A stretch of DNA of 64,000 nucleotides from Bradyrhizobium canariense (lineage in GTDB: Bacteria > Pseudomonadota > Alphaproteobacteria > Rhizobiales > Xanthobacteraceae), in the NCBI RefSeq assembly GCF_900105125.1, contig NZ_LT629750.1, positions 2,790,001-2,854,000 on the forward strand. Reading direction: 5' to 3'. Shown one piece after another: positions 1-9,069 of this stretch. Position 1 is the stretch's first letter. Each line of letters begins with the position of its first letter. A model generated the notes under the pieces. It was not told the DNA's origin and ran no database searches. It saw only the letters and a program-made list of their open reading frames with translations. A program made the position numbers and the translations under genes.

Positions 1-555
1 AAACATGACGTCCTCGGTGGGGGTTGCCTGCACCCGCACCTTGAGGCCTTTCATATCCTCGATCTTCCTGATCTCGCGCTTGGAATACATGTCGCGAAGA
101 CCGAGCGTCGCCAGCGCAATGACATGCGTACCCTGTACGGTTTCCGCGATCATCGCCTTGACCGCCCTGGATACCTCGGGATCGGCGATCGCCTTGATCA
201 GATGCGCTTCGGAGCGGAACAGGAAGTGCATCGACATCACGCCAGCCTCCGGCGACAACGTCGCGGCGTTGGCCGAGGAGGAAATGCAGAATTCGATATC
301 GCCTGATTTCACGAGCTGCAGCACCTGCGGCTCCTGCCCGAGCTGGGCGCCGGCATACTGGTCGATCAGCATCGTCCCCTTGCTCAATTCCTTGAGCTTG
401 TCGCCGAAAATATCGCCAAGTATTCCGTAGCCCGTCGTCTTCGGCTGATCATAGGCAAAGCGATAATGCTTCACCTCCTGCGCGTTCGCGCTTGCGGCCA
501 CCAGGATCGCTGATGCAGCCGCGGCCGCACCGAGAATTTTCCTCAGGCCGCCCAT
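1..555 (-). CDS. TRAP transporter substrate-binding protein, DctP family (partial, C-terminus outside window)
   Basis: Reading the minus strand from the ATG at 553-555 gives 185 codons that stay open to the window edge. The start is a classic Sec signal peptide (MGGLRKILG, then an Ala-rich core ending ASANA-QE). It is followed by the DctP-type N-lobe: HYRFAYDQPKTTGYG, GAQLGQEPQVLQLV and SGDIEFCISSSANAA. This is the periplasmic receptor of a TRAP uptake system for organic or sugar acids. It lies in the same direction as the dehydratase and uronate dehydrogenase upstream, so uptake of a uronate or aldonate is a reasonable inference. A 278-bp gap separates it from the dehydratase, so it may have its own promoter. 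The DctQ and DctM membrane partners would lie outside the window. Confidence 0.85.
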   Translation of the reverse strand, partial: MGGLRKILGAAAAASAILVAASANAQEVKHYRFAYDQPKTTGYGILGDIFGDKLKELSKGTMLIDQYAGAQLGQEPQVLQLVKSGDIEFCISSSANAATLSPEAGVMSMHFLFRSEAHLIKAIADPEVSRAVKAMIAETVQGTHVIALATLGLRDMYSKREIRKIEDMKGLKVRVQATPTEDVMF

Positions 556-786
556 CGTCTCCCCCGATGTTTTCCGGATCATCCCATCGGGGTCGTTTGA
601 TTGTCAATCGAACATCAGGCCGCGAACCCATAACGCACGTGCGAGATAGCTGATGACGATCGCGATTTACGCGGATGTCATCATCCGCCACCGGGTCGGC
701 TTAAAGCGACGCCCGATGACAGGCTCCGGCGGATGATCCAGTACGCCGCCGCGTCTCGCTTCAATCGCAACCTCGCCGGAATACTG

Positions 787-808
787 GATGCCCGCTTTCG
801 CGGGCATG
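787..808. repeat. Short hairpin, remnant of a palindromic intergenic repeat
   Basis: Arms TGCCCGC (789-795) and GCGGGCA (800-806) enclose a TTTC loop. The sequence (ggatgcccgctttcgcgggcatgac) matches the ends of the larger palindromic intergenic elements elsewhere in the window. It lies just past the dehydratase stop and could stabilise or end that transcript, but no U-tract follows. Confidence 0.5.
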
Positions 809-833
809 ACGACCGTCTATGCGAACGAAGAAG

Positions 834-2540
834 CTATCCTTTTCCCTTGCCGCGCATGAAATCGAAGTCGCAGCCTTCATCGGCCTGCAGGATGGTCTCG
901 TTGAACAAATGCGCGTAACCGCGCTTGGCCCAATCCGGCGTCGTTGCAGGCTTGAGCGCCGCACGCCGCTTTTCCAGTTCAGCGGCGTCAACCAGGAGAT
1001 CGATGCTTCGTTTGGCGACATCGAGGCGGATCATGTCGCCGTTCTTCACCAGCGCCAGCGGACCGCCCACCGCGGATTCCGGCGTAATGTGCAGGACGAT
1101 GGTGCCGAACGCGGTGCCGCTCATCCGTGCGTCCGATATCCGCACCATGTCCTTGACGCCGCCGCGCGCCAGCTTGCGAGGGATCGGCAAATAGCCGGCC
1201 TCCGGCATTCCCGGCGCGCCCTTGGGGCCGGCGTTGCGCAGCACCAGCACGTCGTCGGCGTTGACATCGAGGTCGGGATCGTCGACCCGCAGCGTCATAT
1301 CCTCGACGGATTCGAACACCACAGCACGCCCGGTATGCTGCAGCAGTTTGGGGCTCGCCGCCGAATGCTTGATCACGGCGCCGCGCGGCGCGAGATTGCC
1401 GTGCAGCACGGCCATCGCGCCTTCCGGCTTGATCGGACTGCTGCGCGGCCGGATCGCATCCTGGCCCGGGACTTCCTCCGCGCCGGCGACGACATCGCGC
1501 AGCGTTTGGCCGGTGATGGTCCTGGCGTCGAGGTCGATCAGGTCACCAAGCTGCTGCATCAGCTTCGGCACGCCGCCGGCATGATGGAAGTGTTCCATAT
1601 AATGCTCGCCTGACGGCTTCAGGTCGATCAGCACCGGTACCTCGCGGCCGAGCTTGTCGAAGGCTTCGAGATCGATGCGATGCCTGGTGCGGTTCGCAAT
1701 GGCCGTGAGATGAATCAGGCCATTGGTCGAGCCACCGATCGCCTGCAGCACCACCTGGGCATTCCTGAACGATGCCGCCGTCAGGAATTCACTCGGGCGC
1801 GGTCCCTTTGCAGCCGCCATCGCGGCGGCGACCCTGCCGCTGGCTTCGGCGGAACGGAAGCGTTCGGCATGCGGCGCCGGTATCGTCGCGCTCATCGGCA
1901 GCGACAGGCCCATGGCTTCGGTGATGCAGGCCATGGTGCTGGCGGTGCCCATTACCATGCAGGTTCCGACGGAAGGCGCCAAACGGCCATTGACCGCCTC
2001 GATCTCCACATCGTCGATCTCGCCGGCGCGATATTTTCCCCACAGCCGGCGGCAGTCGGTGCAAGCGCCGAGCACCTCGCCTTTGTGATGGCCCACCACC
2101 ATCGGCCCCACGGGGATCACGACCGTTGGCAGATCGGCGCTGAGCGCAGCCATGATTTGGGCGGGCAGCGTCTTGTCACAACCACCGATCACCACCACCG
2201 CATCCATCGGCTGGGCGCGGATCATCTCCTCGGTGTCCATCGCCATCAGATTGCGCAGGTACATCGAGGTCGGATAGGAAAAACTCTCCGCGATCGAGAT
2301 GGTCGGAAACACCATCGGCATCGCGCCCGAGAGCATCACGCCGCGCTTCACCGCCTCGATGATCTCGGGCACGTTGCCGTGGCAGGGATTGTAGTCGCTA
2401 TAGGTGTTGGTGATGCCGACGATCGGGCGATTCAACGCGTCGTCGGAATAGCCCATCGCCTTGATAAAGGCCTTGCGCAGGAACAGCGAAAACCCGGCGT
2501 CGCCATAACTCGTCAAACCCTTGCGCAGTCCGTCAGCCAT
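834..2540 (-). CDS. IlvD/Edd-family dehydratase, probably sugar-acid (aldonate/aldarate) dehydratase
   Basis: 568 aa, normal length for the family. Three cysteines are placed as in the Fe-S sugar-acid dehydratases: Cys53 (NPCHGN), Cys121 (GGCDKTLP) and Cys194 (VGTCMVMG). The Asp and Lys of GGCDKT are metal and lysine positions of the family. Such enzymes remove water from dihydroxy acids, either in branched-chain amino acid synthesis or in sugar-acid breakdown. The CHGN/TDCRRLW subgroup resembles L-arabinonate and D-xylonate dehydratases more than biosynthetic IlvD. The ATG at 2540 has a good AAGGAA ribosome site. Neighbouring uronate dehydrogenase, lactonase and TRAP receptor support a sugar-acid role. 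The exact substrate cannot be read from the sequence. Confidence 0.88.
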   Translation of the reverse strand: MADGLRKGLTSYGDAGFSLFLRKAFIKAMGYSDDALNRPIVGITNTYSDYNPCHGNVPEIIEAVKRGVMLSGAMPMVFPTISIAESFSYPTSMYLRNLMAMDTEEMIRAQPMDAVVVIGGCDKTLPAQIMAALSADLPTVVIPVGPMVVGHHKGEVLGACTDCRRLWGKYRAGEIDDVEIEAVNGRLAPSVGTCMVMGTASTMACITEAMGLSLPMSATIPAPHAERFRSAEASGRVAAAMAAAKGPRPSEFLTAASFRNAQVVLQAIGGSTNGLIHLTAIANRTRHRIDLEAFDKLGREVPVLIDLKPSGEHYMEHFHHAGGVPKLMQQLGDLIDLDARTITGQTLRDVVAGAEEVPGQDAIRPRSSPIKPEGAMAVLHGNLAPRGAVIKHSAASPKLLQHTGRAVVFESVEDMTLRVDDPDLDVNADDVLVLRNAGPKGAPGMPEAGYLPIPRKLARGGVKDMVRISDARMSGTAFGTIVLHITPESAVGGPLALVKNGDMIRLDVAKRSIDLLVDAAELEKRRAALKPATTPDWAKRGYAHLFNETILQADEGCDFDFMRGKGKG

Positions 2541-2583
2541 TTCAGTTCCTTTGCGCTACTTGCCGGCGCTCACTATTCAGATC

Positions 2584-2688
2584 GTCATTCCGGGGCGCGA
2601 GTGAAACGAGCGAACCCGGAATCCATAATTACGACAATGAGTATGGATTCCGGGTCTGCGCTGCAAGCGCGCGCAGCCCGGAATGACG
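2584..2688. repeat. Palindromic intergenic repeat (gtcattccgggg...cccggaatgac type)
   Basis: Begins gtcattccgggg and ends cccggaatgac, with a second inverted pair (cccggaatccat / atggattccggg) inside. It fills the gap between the uronate dehydrogenase and dehydratase genes. The same end sequences recur at 6394, 15028 and 40980. This is a typical mobile or miniature palindromic element of alphaproteobacterial intergenic DNA; when transcribed it can fold into a long hairpin. Confidence 0.8.
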
Positions 2689-2694
2689 TAAGAG

Positions 2695-3513
2695 TTATTT
2701 CCAGTCCACGATCCTGCTGCGGTCGCCGTCGAACTCCATGCCGCAGAAGGCGCCGCCCTGGTAGAAATCGCCGACCGGATCGGGCCCGATCTTGGCCTGC
2801 TCGGCCATGGCATGCTCGCGAAAATCCTCGCCCCGGCCGGTCGGACGATAGCCGAGGTCGTAGGCGCGGTGATTATCCCACCACGAGCGTTCATTGTAGG
2901 ATGCGCCGTAAAGAATTTCGAAATGAATATCGGGATGATCGAGCCCGATCCGGCAGAGCTGCACCAGGTCTTCCGGCTTGAGCCAGATCGAAAGCCGGCG
3001 ATGGTCCAGCGGCTTGTCGCCGAAATTGCCGATCCGGATGCAGGTGACGGCCAGTCCGTGCTTGTCGGCATAAAGCGCGCCCACCGCCTCGCCGAACACC
3101 TTGCTGACGCCGTAACGGCTGTCCGGGCGCGCGGTCACATCGGTCCCGATCCGGTGATGGCGCGGATAGAAGCCGACCGCGTGGTTCGAGGAGGCGAACA
3201 CGACGCGTTTGACGCCCTTTTTGCGCGCCGCTTCAAACAGATTGTAGCAACCGATAATGTTGGATTGCAGGATGTTGTCCCACGGGCCTTCGACTGAAAA
3301 GCCGCCGAAATGCAGGATGCCGTCGATGCCCTCGCAGATTTCCTCGACCTGTGCCGGATCGGACAGTTCCGCGGCCTTGAATTTCTCCTTGGCGCCGAGA
3401 TCGGCGGGCGGTTTCAGGTCGCTCAGCAGCAAGTCCGGATAGATCGGCGGCAGCAGTTTGCGCAGGCTTGTGCCGATTCCCCCGCAGGCGCCGGTCATCA
3501 ATATGCGTGGCAT
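2695..3513 (-). CDS. udh: NAD-dependent uronate dehydrogenase (SDR/epimerase fold)
   Basis: 272 aa from ATG 3511-3513 (MPRILMTGACGGIG). A longer reading from 3600 adds 29 unlikely residues. The Rossmann nucleotide motif is at residues 8-14 and the catalytic Tyr134-x3-Lys138 in DSRYGVSKVFGEA, with the SSNHAVGFY segment just before it. Length and these segments match uronate dehydrogenases, which oxidise glucuronate or galacturonate C1 to the aldaro-lactone with NAD+. It is divergent from the SMP-30 lactonase, which would open that lactone. Downstream on its own strand are the dehydratase and TRAP receptor. A related sugar dehydrogenase is the main alternative. Confidence 0.82.
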   Translation of the reverse strand: MPRILMTGACGGIGTSLRKLLPPIYPDLLLSDLKPPADLGAKEKFKAAELSDPAQVEEICEGIDGILHFGGFSVEGPWDNILQSNIIGCYNLFEAARKKGVKRVVFASSNHAVGFYPRHHRIGTDVTARPDSRYGVSKVFGEAVGALYADKHGLAVTCIRIGNFGDKPLDHRRLSIWLKPEDLVQLCRIGLDHPDIHFEILYGASYNERSWWDNHRAYDLGYRPTGRGEDFREHAMAEQAKIGPDPVGDFYQGGAFCGMEFDGDRSRIVDWK

Positions 3514-3672
3514 TTCATCCCTCTGTTTTATCGCGTGAAACGAGTATGGCGCGGCGATGACATGGCGGCAAGCGATGGCACACAAACATGCCCCGCACAC
3601 CGCGCAGGGTGTTCGGTCATCGCATCACACCCCGGCACGGATGCTTGCCGCTGCACGGTTGCGATGATAGCA

Positions 3673-3686
3673 GACCAGGACTGGTC
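3673..3686. promoter_or_regulatory. Palindrome in the udh/lactonase divergent promoter region
   Basis: GACCAG-GA-CTGGTC: perfect 6-bp arms, 2-bp centre, 30 bp before the lactonase start, in the 203-bp region between two divergent genes of one putative pathway. A dimeric repressor site is possible. No regulator gene adjoins it. Confidence 0.35.
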
Positions 3687-3716
3687 AGGAAGCACAGAGA
3701 ACAACGAGAACAGCAA

Positions 3717-4685
3717 ATGTCCGAAGCAGCATCAAATTCCGCCGGCTGGCGTCCGGCGACCTATTATCCAGATCCCGCAATCCACGCACTCGATCCCCGG
3801 TTCGAAAAGTACTGGCTGAAACTGTCGGCCGTCGAGCGGCTGACCACCGGCTTGCGCTGGGCCGAGGGCCCGGTGTGGTTCGGCGACGGACGCTACCTGC
3901 TGTGCAGCGATATTCCCAATCAGCGTATCATCAAGTGGGAAGAAGAAACCGGCGCGGTCAGCATCTTCCGCAAGCCGTCGAATTTCGCCAACGGCAATAC
4001 CCGCGACCGCCAGGGGCGCCTGGTCACCTGCGAGCATGGTGGCCGCCGCGTCACCCGCACGGAATATGACGGCTCCATCACGGTGCTGATCGACTCCTTC
4101 AATGGCAAGCGGCTGAATTCGCCGAATGACGTTGTCGTGAAATCGGACGGCTCGATCTGGTTCACCGATCCGATCTTCGGCCTGCTCGGCAATTACGAAG
4201 GCTACAAGGCCGAGCCGGAGCTCGACATGAACGTCTATCGGCTGGACGCCGAGACCGGCAAAGCCACCATTGTCGCCGAAGGCGTGCTCGGTCCGAACGG
4301 GCTGTGCTTTTCGCCGGATGAGAAGATTCTCTACGTGATTGAATCGCGCGGCGTACCGACCCGCAAGATCCTCGCCTACGACGTCGCTGATAGCGGCGAC
4401 AAGGTTTCCAACAAGCGCGTGTTCGTCGATGCCGGCCCCGGCACGCCGGACGGCATGCGCGCCGACATCGATGGCAATCTGTGGTGCGGCTGGGGCATGG
4501 GCGATCCCGAGCTCGACGGCGTCGTGTTGTTCGCGCCCGACGGCGTGATGATCGGCCGCATTGCGCTGCCCGAACGCTGCGCCAACCTTTGCTTCGGCGG
4601 GTTGAAACGCAACCGGCTGTTCATGGCTTCGAGCCAGTCGATCTACGCGCTCTATGTGAATACGCAAGGAGCATTAGGGGGATAG
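3717..4685 (+). CDS. SMP-30/gluconolactonase family lactonase
   Basis: 322 aa from ATG 3717 (MSEAASNSAGW); the frame is open further upstream but that part looks non-coding. Beta-propeller lactonase motifs are all present: WAEGPVWFGDGRYLLCSD near the N-terminus with the metal-binding Glu, LNSPNDVVVKSDG (Asn), LGPNGLCFSPDE (Asn) and GTPDGMRAD (catalytic Asp). Family members hydrolyse sugar lactones in a Ca/Zn-dependent way. Beside uronate dehydrogenase it probably opens the aldaro-1,4/1,5-lactone. No signal peptide is seen, so a cytoplasmic enzyme is likely. Confidence 0.88.
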   Translation: MSEAASNSAGWRPATYYPDPAIHALDPRFEKYWLKLSAVERLTTGLRWAEGPVWFGDGRYLLCSDIPNQRIIKWEEETGAVSIFRKPSNFANGNTRDRQGRLVTCEHGGRRVTRTEYDGSITVLIDSFNGKRLNSPNDVVVKSDGSIWFTDPIFGLLGNYEGYKAEPELDMNVYRLDAETGKATIVAEGVLGPNGLCFSPDEKILYVIESRGVPTRKILAYDVADSGDKVSNKRVFVDAGPGTPDGMRADIDGNLWCGWGMGDPELDGVVLFAPDGVMIGRIALPERCANLCFGGLKRNRLFMASSQSIYALYVNTQGALGG

Positions 4686-4747
4686 GCGTTCCCGCTCACC
4701 CTCCCCTTGAGGTCAAGGGTGCGGAGCAAACGGATCTCGCGAACAAC

Positions 4748-4783
4748 AAAAAAGCCGGAGCGGAATATCCGCTCCGGCTTTTT
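4748..4783. terminator. Strong bidirectional rho-independent terminator
   Basis: A 12-bp perfect GC-rich stem (AGCCGGAGCGGA, 4753-4764; TCCGCTCCGGCT, 4768-4779) with ATA loop, preceded by an A-run and followed by a T-run. It sits between the convergent lactonase (+) and aldehyde dehydrogenase (-) and can end both transcripts. Confidence 0.92.
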
Positions 4784-4803
4784 CTTAGGTCGCGAGGATT
4801 GGG

Positions 4804-6234
4804 TTATGCGGCGTTGAAGCCAGCGATCGCCTTGACCTCGAGGAACTCTTCGAAGCCGTACTTGCCCCATTCGCGGCCGTTGCCGGACTGCTTGTAGCCG
4901 CCGAACGGCGCGGTGCGATCGTTCGGCACGCCCTGCAGATTGACGTTGCCGGCGCGGATCTTGCGGCCGACCTTGCGAGCGGTCTCGACGCTGTCGGCCG
5001 AGACGTAACCCGCCAGGCCATAGGGCGTGTCGTTGGCAATCCTCACCGCGTCGTCTTCGTTCTTGGCACCCATGACCACGAGCACCGGCCCGAAGATTTC
5101 CTCGCGCGCGATGGTCATGTTCTCGGTGACGTCAGCGAAGATGGTCGGGCGAACATAGAAGCCCTTGTTGACGCCTTCCGGCAGGCCGGGGCCGCCGGCG
5201 ACCAGGGTCGCGCCTTCCTCGATGCCCTTCTGGATCAGGCCCTGGATCTTGTCCCACTGAATGCGGTTGACGACCGGACCGATGGTGGTGCCTTCGGCAC
5301 GGGGATCGCCGGCCTTGGTCTTGTCGGCCACACCCTTGGCGATGGCGGCGACTTCCTTCATCTTCGACAGCGGCACGATCATCCGCGACGGCGCGTTGCA
5401 GGACTGGCCGGAGTTGTTGAACATGTGCATCACGCCGCCGGTGACGGCCTTGGTCAGGTCGGCGCCTTCGAGGATGACGTTCGGCGACTTGCCGCCCAGT
5501 TCCTGGCTGACGCGCTTGACCGTCGGCGCGGCGCGCTTGGCGACGTCGATGCCGGCGCGGGTCGAACCGGTGAACGAGATCATGTCGATATCCGGATGCT
5601 CGCTCATGGCAGCGCCGACCTCAGGGCCGAGGCCGTTGACGAGGTTGAACACGCCCTTCGGCACGCCCGCTTCATGCAGGATTTCCGCGAAGATCAACGC
5701 CGAGGTCGGTGTGAATTCCGACGGCTTCAGGATCATGGTGCAGCCGGCCGCGAGCGCGGGCGCGACCTTGCAGGCGATCTGGTTCAGCGGCCAATTCCAA
5801 GGCGTGATCATGCCGATGACGCCGACAGGCTCGCGCACCACCACGGCCGAGCCGATGGTTTCCTCGAAATGATAGTTCTTGAGAACGTCGAGGGTCGCGA
5901 CAATGTGACCGAGGCCGGCGCCGGCCTGCAGCTTCTCCGCCATCGGCAGCGGCGCGCCCATCTCGTCGGAGACCGAAGCGCCGATGTCCTTGATGCGGGT
6001 CTTGTAGACCTCGATGATCCTGGAGAGCAGCGCCACGCGCTCCTCGCGGCTGGTCACGGAGAAGGTCTCGAACGCGCGCTTGGCGGCGGCTACGGCCTTG
6101 TCGACATCGGCCTTGGAGCCGAGCGCAACTTCATACATCGCTTCTTCGGTCGCCGGGTTGACGACGGGCGTGGACTTCTTGACGGCGGGATCGACCCAGG
6201 CGCCGTCGATGTAGAATTGCATGCGATTGACCAT
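4804..6234 (-). CDS. NAD(P)+-dependent aldehyde dehydrogenase
   Basis: 476 aa from ATG 6232-6234 (MVNRMQFYIDGAW), a standard ALDH N-terminus; the longer frame to 6399 adds a non-family leader. Landmarks: TPWNWPL with Asn147, QELGGKSPN with general-base Glu245, NNSGQSCNAPSR with catalytic Cys279, EEIFGPV and the C-terminal PFGGYKQSGNGREWG. It oxidises an aldehyde to an acid in the cytoplasm. Given the sugar-acid genes next door, a semialdehyde (for example 2-oxoglutarate semialdehyde) is a possible substrate. It is convergent to that cluster and separated by a terminator, so the link is only inferred. Confidence 0.87.
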   Translation of the reverse strand: MVNRMQFYIDGAWVDPAVKKSTPVVNPATEEAMYEVALGSKADVDKAVAAAKRAFETFSVTSREERVALLSRIIEVYKTRIKDIGASVSDEMGAPLPMAEKLQAGAGLGHIVATLDVLKNYHFEETIGSAVVVREPVGVIGMITPWNWPLNQIACKVAPALAAGCTMILKPSEFTPTSALIFAEILHEAGVPKGVFNLVNGLGPEVGAAMSEHPDIDMISFTGSTRAGIDVAKRAAPTVKRVSQELGGKSPNVILEGADLTKAVTGGVMHMFNNSGQSCNAPSRMIVPLSKMKEVAAIAKGVADKTKAGDPRAEGTTIGPVVNRIQWDKIQGLIQKGIEEGATLVAGGPGLPEGVNKGFYVRPTIFADVTENMTIAREEIFGPVLVVMGAKNEDDAVRIANDTPYGLAGYVSADSVETARKVGRKIRAGNVNLQGVPNDRTAPFGGYKQSGNGREWGKYGFEEFLEVKAIAGFNAA

Positions 6235-6393
6235 CGTAAACCTCTTGATTTCGGAGCGAATGAAGGGGGAACGGAGCGTTCGGCAGGCATCCTTGCACGA
6301 AAGCTGGGCAAATTGAACCGCCATATGCGGGGTGCCGCATTGCGGCGAACGCTGGATATAAGATTGGGGGTATGAGGGTGGCAAGACCTCAGC

Positions 6394-6562
6394 CGTCATT
6401 CCGGGATGCGCCGCCCAAACTCGGGTTTACCCGAGTTTGGCCATACGAATTTTCCAAGTCGGCAATAGCCGACTTGGATCGCGCAGGCCCGGAATCCATA
6501 CGCACGATGGTGGTTATGGATTCCGGGCTCGCGCTTCGCGCGCCCCAGAACGACGATTTCAG
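6394..6562. repeat. Composite palindromic intergenic repeat with two internal perfect hairpins
   Basis: Starts cgtcattccggg and contains cggaatccat / atggattccggg, as in the 2584 element. Nested inside are two perfect stems: CCAAACTCGGG / CCCGAGTTTGG (6415-6440, TTTA loop) and CCAAGTCGGC / GCCGACTTGG (6454-6477, AATA loop). It lies just beyond the stop of the minus-strand E1 gene and upstream of the aldehyde dehydrogenase. Confidence 0.75.
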
Positions 6563-6565
6563 ATC

Positions 6566-8932
6566 CTATACCGCCATTTTGCGGTGCCGCACGGGCGCGC
6601 CGACGGTGAGGCTTTCCGCCGCATCGATGATGGCGTTGGCATCCACGCCGTAGTGCCGGTAGAGGTCGTCGATGGTGCCGGTCTGGCCGAAATGCTCGAC
6701 ACCGAGCGCTTCGACGCGATGCCCGCGCACGCTGCCGAGCCAGCCCAGCGCCGCCGGATGCCCGTCGATCACGCTCACGATACCGCAATCGCGCGACAGC
6801 GGCGCCAGCAGCTTTTCCATGTGGCTGAGATGCGCCACGCCGCGCCGGTCACGGCGCAGCTTCCGCGCCGCGGTCCAGCCCGCATGCAGCCGGTCCGCCG
6901 AGGTGACGGCCAGCAGGCCGACATCCCGGTGGCTTTCACCGACAAAACCCACCGCTTCGATCGCCTCAGGCGCGACCGCGCCGGTATAGGCGATCACCAG
7001 GTCGCAGTTCGGCCCGGGCGGGCGCAGCCAATAGGCGCCATCGGTGATGCCCTTTTGCAGGTCAGGCGTCATGATCCGCTGCGCCTGCTCGATGGTCCGC
7101 GTCGATAGCCTCAGATAAACCGACCCGCCCTCGCCGGCTTCACCCTGCATATGCTGGAATCCCCAGCCCATGATGACGGCCAGTTCATCGACGAACGCCG
7201 GCTCGAACGAGGCGAGGCCATCCTGCGCCATCCCGATCAGGGGCGTTGCAATCGACTGGTGCGCGCCGCCTTCCGGCGCCAGCGTGATTCCCGATGGCGT
7301 CGCCGCCACCATGAAGCGGGCATCCTGATAACAGGCGTAGTTCAACGCATCGAGGCCGCGCTCGATGAAGGGATCATACAGGGTCGCGATCGGGAGCAGT
7401 CGCGCCCCGTTGATCGAGTGCGACAGCCCCAGCGCCGACATCAGGATAAACAGGTTCATCTCGGCGATGCCGAGTTCGATATGCTGGCCCTTTGGCGAAA
7501 AGTCCCAGTTGAAGGTGGACGGGATCTTCTCGCTCCGGAACAAATCGGCCTTTTCAGCGCGCGCAAACAGCCCGCGCCGGTTCACCCAGGCGCCGAGATT
7601 GGTCGACACGGTGACGTCGGGCGATGCGGTGACAATGCGCGAGGCCAGTGTGGTATCCCCGCGCGCCAGCTCGTTCAGCACCAGTCCAAACCCCTGCTGG
7701 GTCGACATTTGCGCTGCCGGCTTGAACGAAAGCTGCTGCGGGACCTCGATGACGTCGTCGCTCAGGCGGCGACGGCCGTCGCGATTGAACGGCGCCTCTG
7801 TCAGAAAAGCCTCCAGCTCCGCCGCGTCCTGAGACAGCCCTTCGAACTTCTCCCATTCATGGCCGGGCCGGATGTTCTGGGTGCTGCGCCATTTCTCCAT
7901 CTGGGCAACCGTCATCAATCCGGCATGGTTGTCCTTGTGTCCCTGGAACGGCAGGCCGACACCCTTGATGGTGTAGGCGATGAAACAAACCGGCCGGTCA
8001 TGATCGATCGACTCGAAAGCCTCGATCATGCTCGCCATGTCGTGGCCGCCGAGATTGGACATCAGCGCCAGCAATTCGTCGTCATTGCGCCGCTCGATCA
8101 GTTCCGACACCGCACCCTGATCGCCGATCTCGTCGCGCAGGTGCTTGCGGAACGCCGCCCCGCCCTGAAAGCACAACGCCGCATACATCTGGTTCGGGCA
8201 GGCATCGATCCACTGCTTCAGTGCCTCGCCGCCGGGCTCGGCAAACGCCGCCCGCATCAGCCTGCCATACTTCACGATGACCACGTCCCAGCCGAAATTG
8301 CGGAACATGGATTCGAATTTCTCCCACAGCCCCTCACGCACCACGGCGTCCAGACTCTGCCGGTTATAATCGACCACCCACCAGGTGTTGCGCAGCCCGT
8401 GCTTCCAGCCCTCCAGCAGCGCCTCGAAGATATTGCCTTCGTCCATCTCGGCGTCACCGACCAGCGCGATCATCCGCCCCTCGGGCCGGTCCTTCATCCA
8501 GCCATGCGCCGTGACGTAATCCTGCACCAGCGAGGCGAACAGCGTTTGCGCGACGCCGAGGCCGACTGAGCCGGTCGAGAAATCGACATCGTCGACATCC
8601 TTGGTTCGCGACGGATAGGATTGCGCGCCCTTGAAGCCGCGAAAATTCTCCAGCTTTTCGCGCGTCTGGTGCCCGAACAGATACTGGATGGCGTGAAACA
8701 CCGGGCTCGCATGCGGCTTCACCGCGACGCGGTCCTCCGGACGCAGTACCGAGAAGTATAAAGCCGACATGATATTGGCGAGCGACGCCGACGAAGCCTG
8801 ATGGCCGCCGACCTTCAAGCCATCGGTGTTGGGCCGGATGTGATTGGCGTGATGGATGGTCCACGACGACAGCCACAGGACTTTGCGTGCGAGCGCGGAC
8901 AGCAGTTCGAGGCGTGCGGGTTCGACGGCCAT
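6566..8932 (-). CDS. Thiamine-diphosphate enzyme, AceE-type E1 / transketolase-like
   Basis: 788 aa from ATG 8930-8932 (MAVEPARLELL). Thiamine-diphosphate motif at residues 159-190 (GDAEMDEGN ... WVVDYN). The N-terminal HHANHIRPNTDGLKVGGHQASS block and the pyrimidine-domain block near QHIELGIAEMNL resemble homodimeric pyruvate dehydrogenase E1 (AceE), though somewhat shorter than E. coli AceE. It may decarboxylate a 2-oxo acid or act as a transketolase. No E2 or E3 gene is adjacent. It is divergent from an Lrp-type regulator (138-bp gap), which probably controls it and hints at an amino-acid-derived 2-oxo acid, but this is inference. Confidence 0.78.
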   Translation of the reverse strand: MAVEPARLELLSALARKVLWLSSWTIHHANHIRPNTDGLKVGGHQASSASLANIMSALYFSVLRPEDRVAVKPHASPVFHAIQYLFGHQTREKLENFRGFKGAQSYPSRTKDVDDVDFSTGSVGLGVAQTLFASLVQDYVTAHGWMKDRPEGRMIALVGDAEMDEGNIFEALLEGWKHGLRNTWWVVDYNRQSLDAVVREGLWEKFESMFRNFGWDVVIVKYGRLMRAAFAEPGGEALKQWIDACPNQMYAALCFQGGAAFRKHLRDEIGDQGAVSELIERRNDDELLALMSNLGGHDMASMIEAFESIDHDRPVCFIAYTIKGVGLPFQGHKDNHAGLMTVAQMEKWRSTQNIRPGHEWEKFEGLSQDAAELEAFLTEAPFNRDGRRRLSDDVIEVPQQLSFKPAAQMSTQQGFGLVLNELARGDTTLASRIVTASPDVTVSTNLGAWVNRRGLFARAEKADLFRSEKIPSTFNWDFSPKGQHIELGIAEMNLFILMSALGLSHSINGARLLPIATLYDPFIERGLDALNYACYQDARFMVAATPSGITLAPEGGAHQSIATPLIGMAQDGLASFEPAFVDELAVIMGWGFQHMQGEAGEGGSVYLRLSTRTIEQAQRIMTPDLQKGITDGAYWLRPPGPNCDLVIAYTGAVAPEAIEAVGFVGESHRDVGLLAVTSADRLHAGWTAARKLRRDRRGVAHLSHMEKLLAPLSRDCGIVSVIDGHPAALGWLGSVRGHRVEALGVEHFGQTGTIDDLYRHYGVDANAIIDAAESLTVGAPVRHRKMAV

Positions 8933-9069
8933 GGTGGTGCTCCGGACACGGTGATTGAGTCCGGATGTTAGCGGGCCTGCGGTCGCTAAAAATCTCAAAT
9001 TCTCGCGACATACCGCCAAAAATTGGGATAAATTCCCACTACAGACCCCATTACCCAGAGTTTATACCA

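Noticed and set aside
1680..2981. 433-codon plus-strand ORF opposite the dehydratase and uronate dehydrogenase
   Set aside because: Antisense shadow of two well-supported genes; His/Arg-rich composition typical of reversed high-GC coding sequence.
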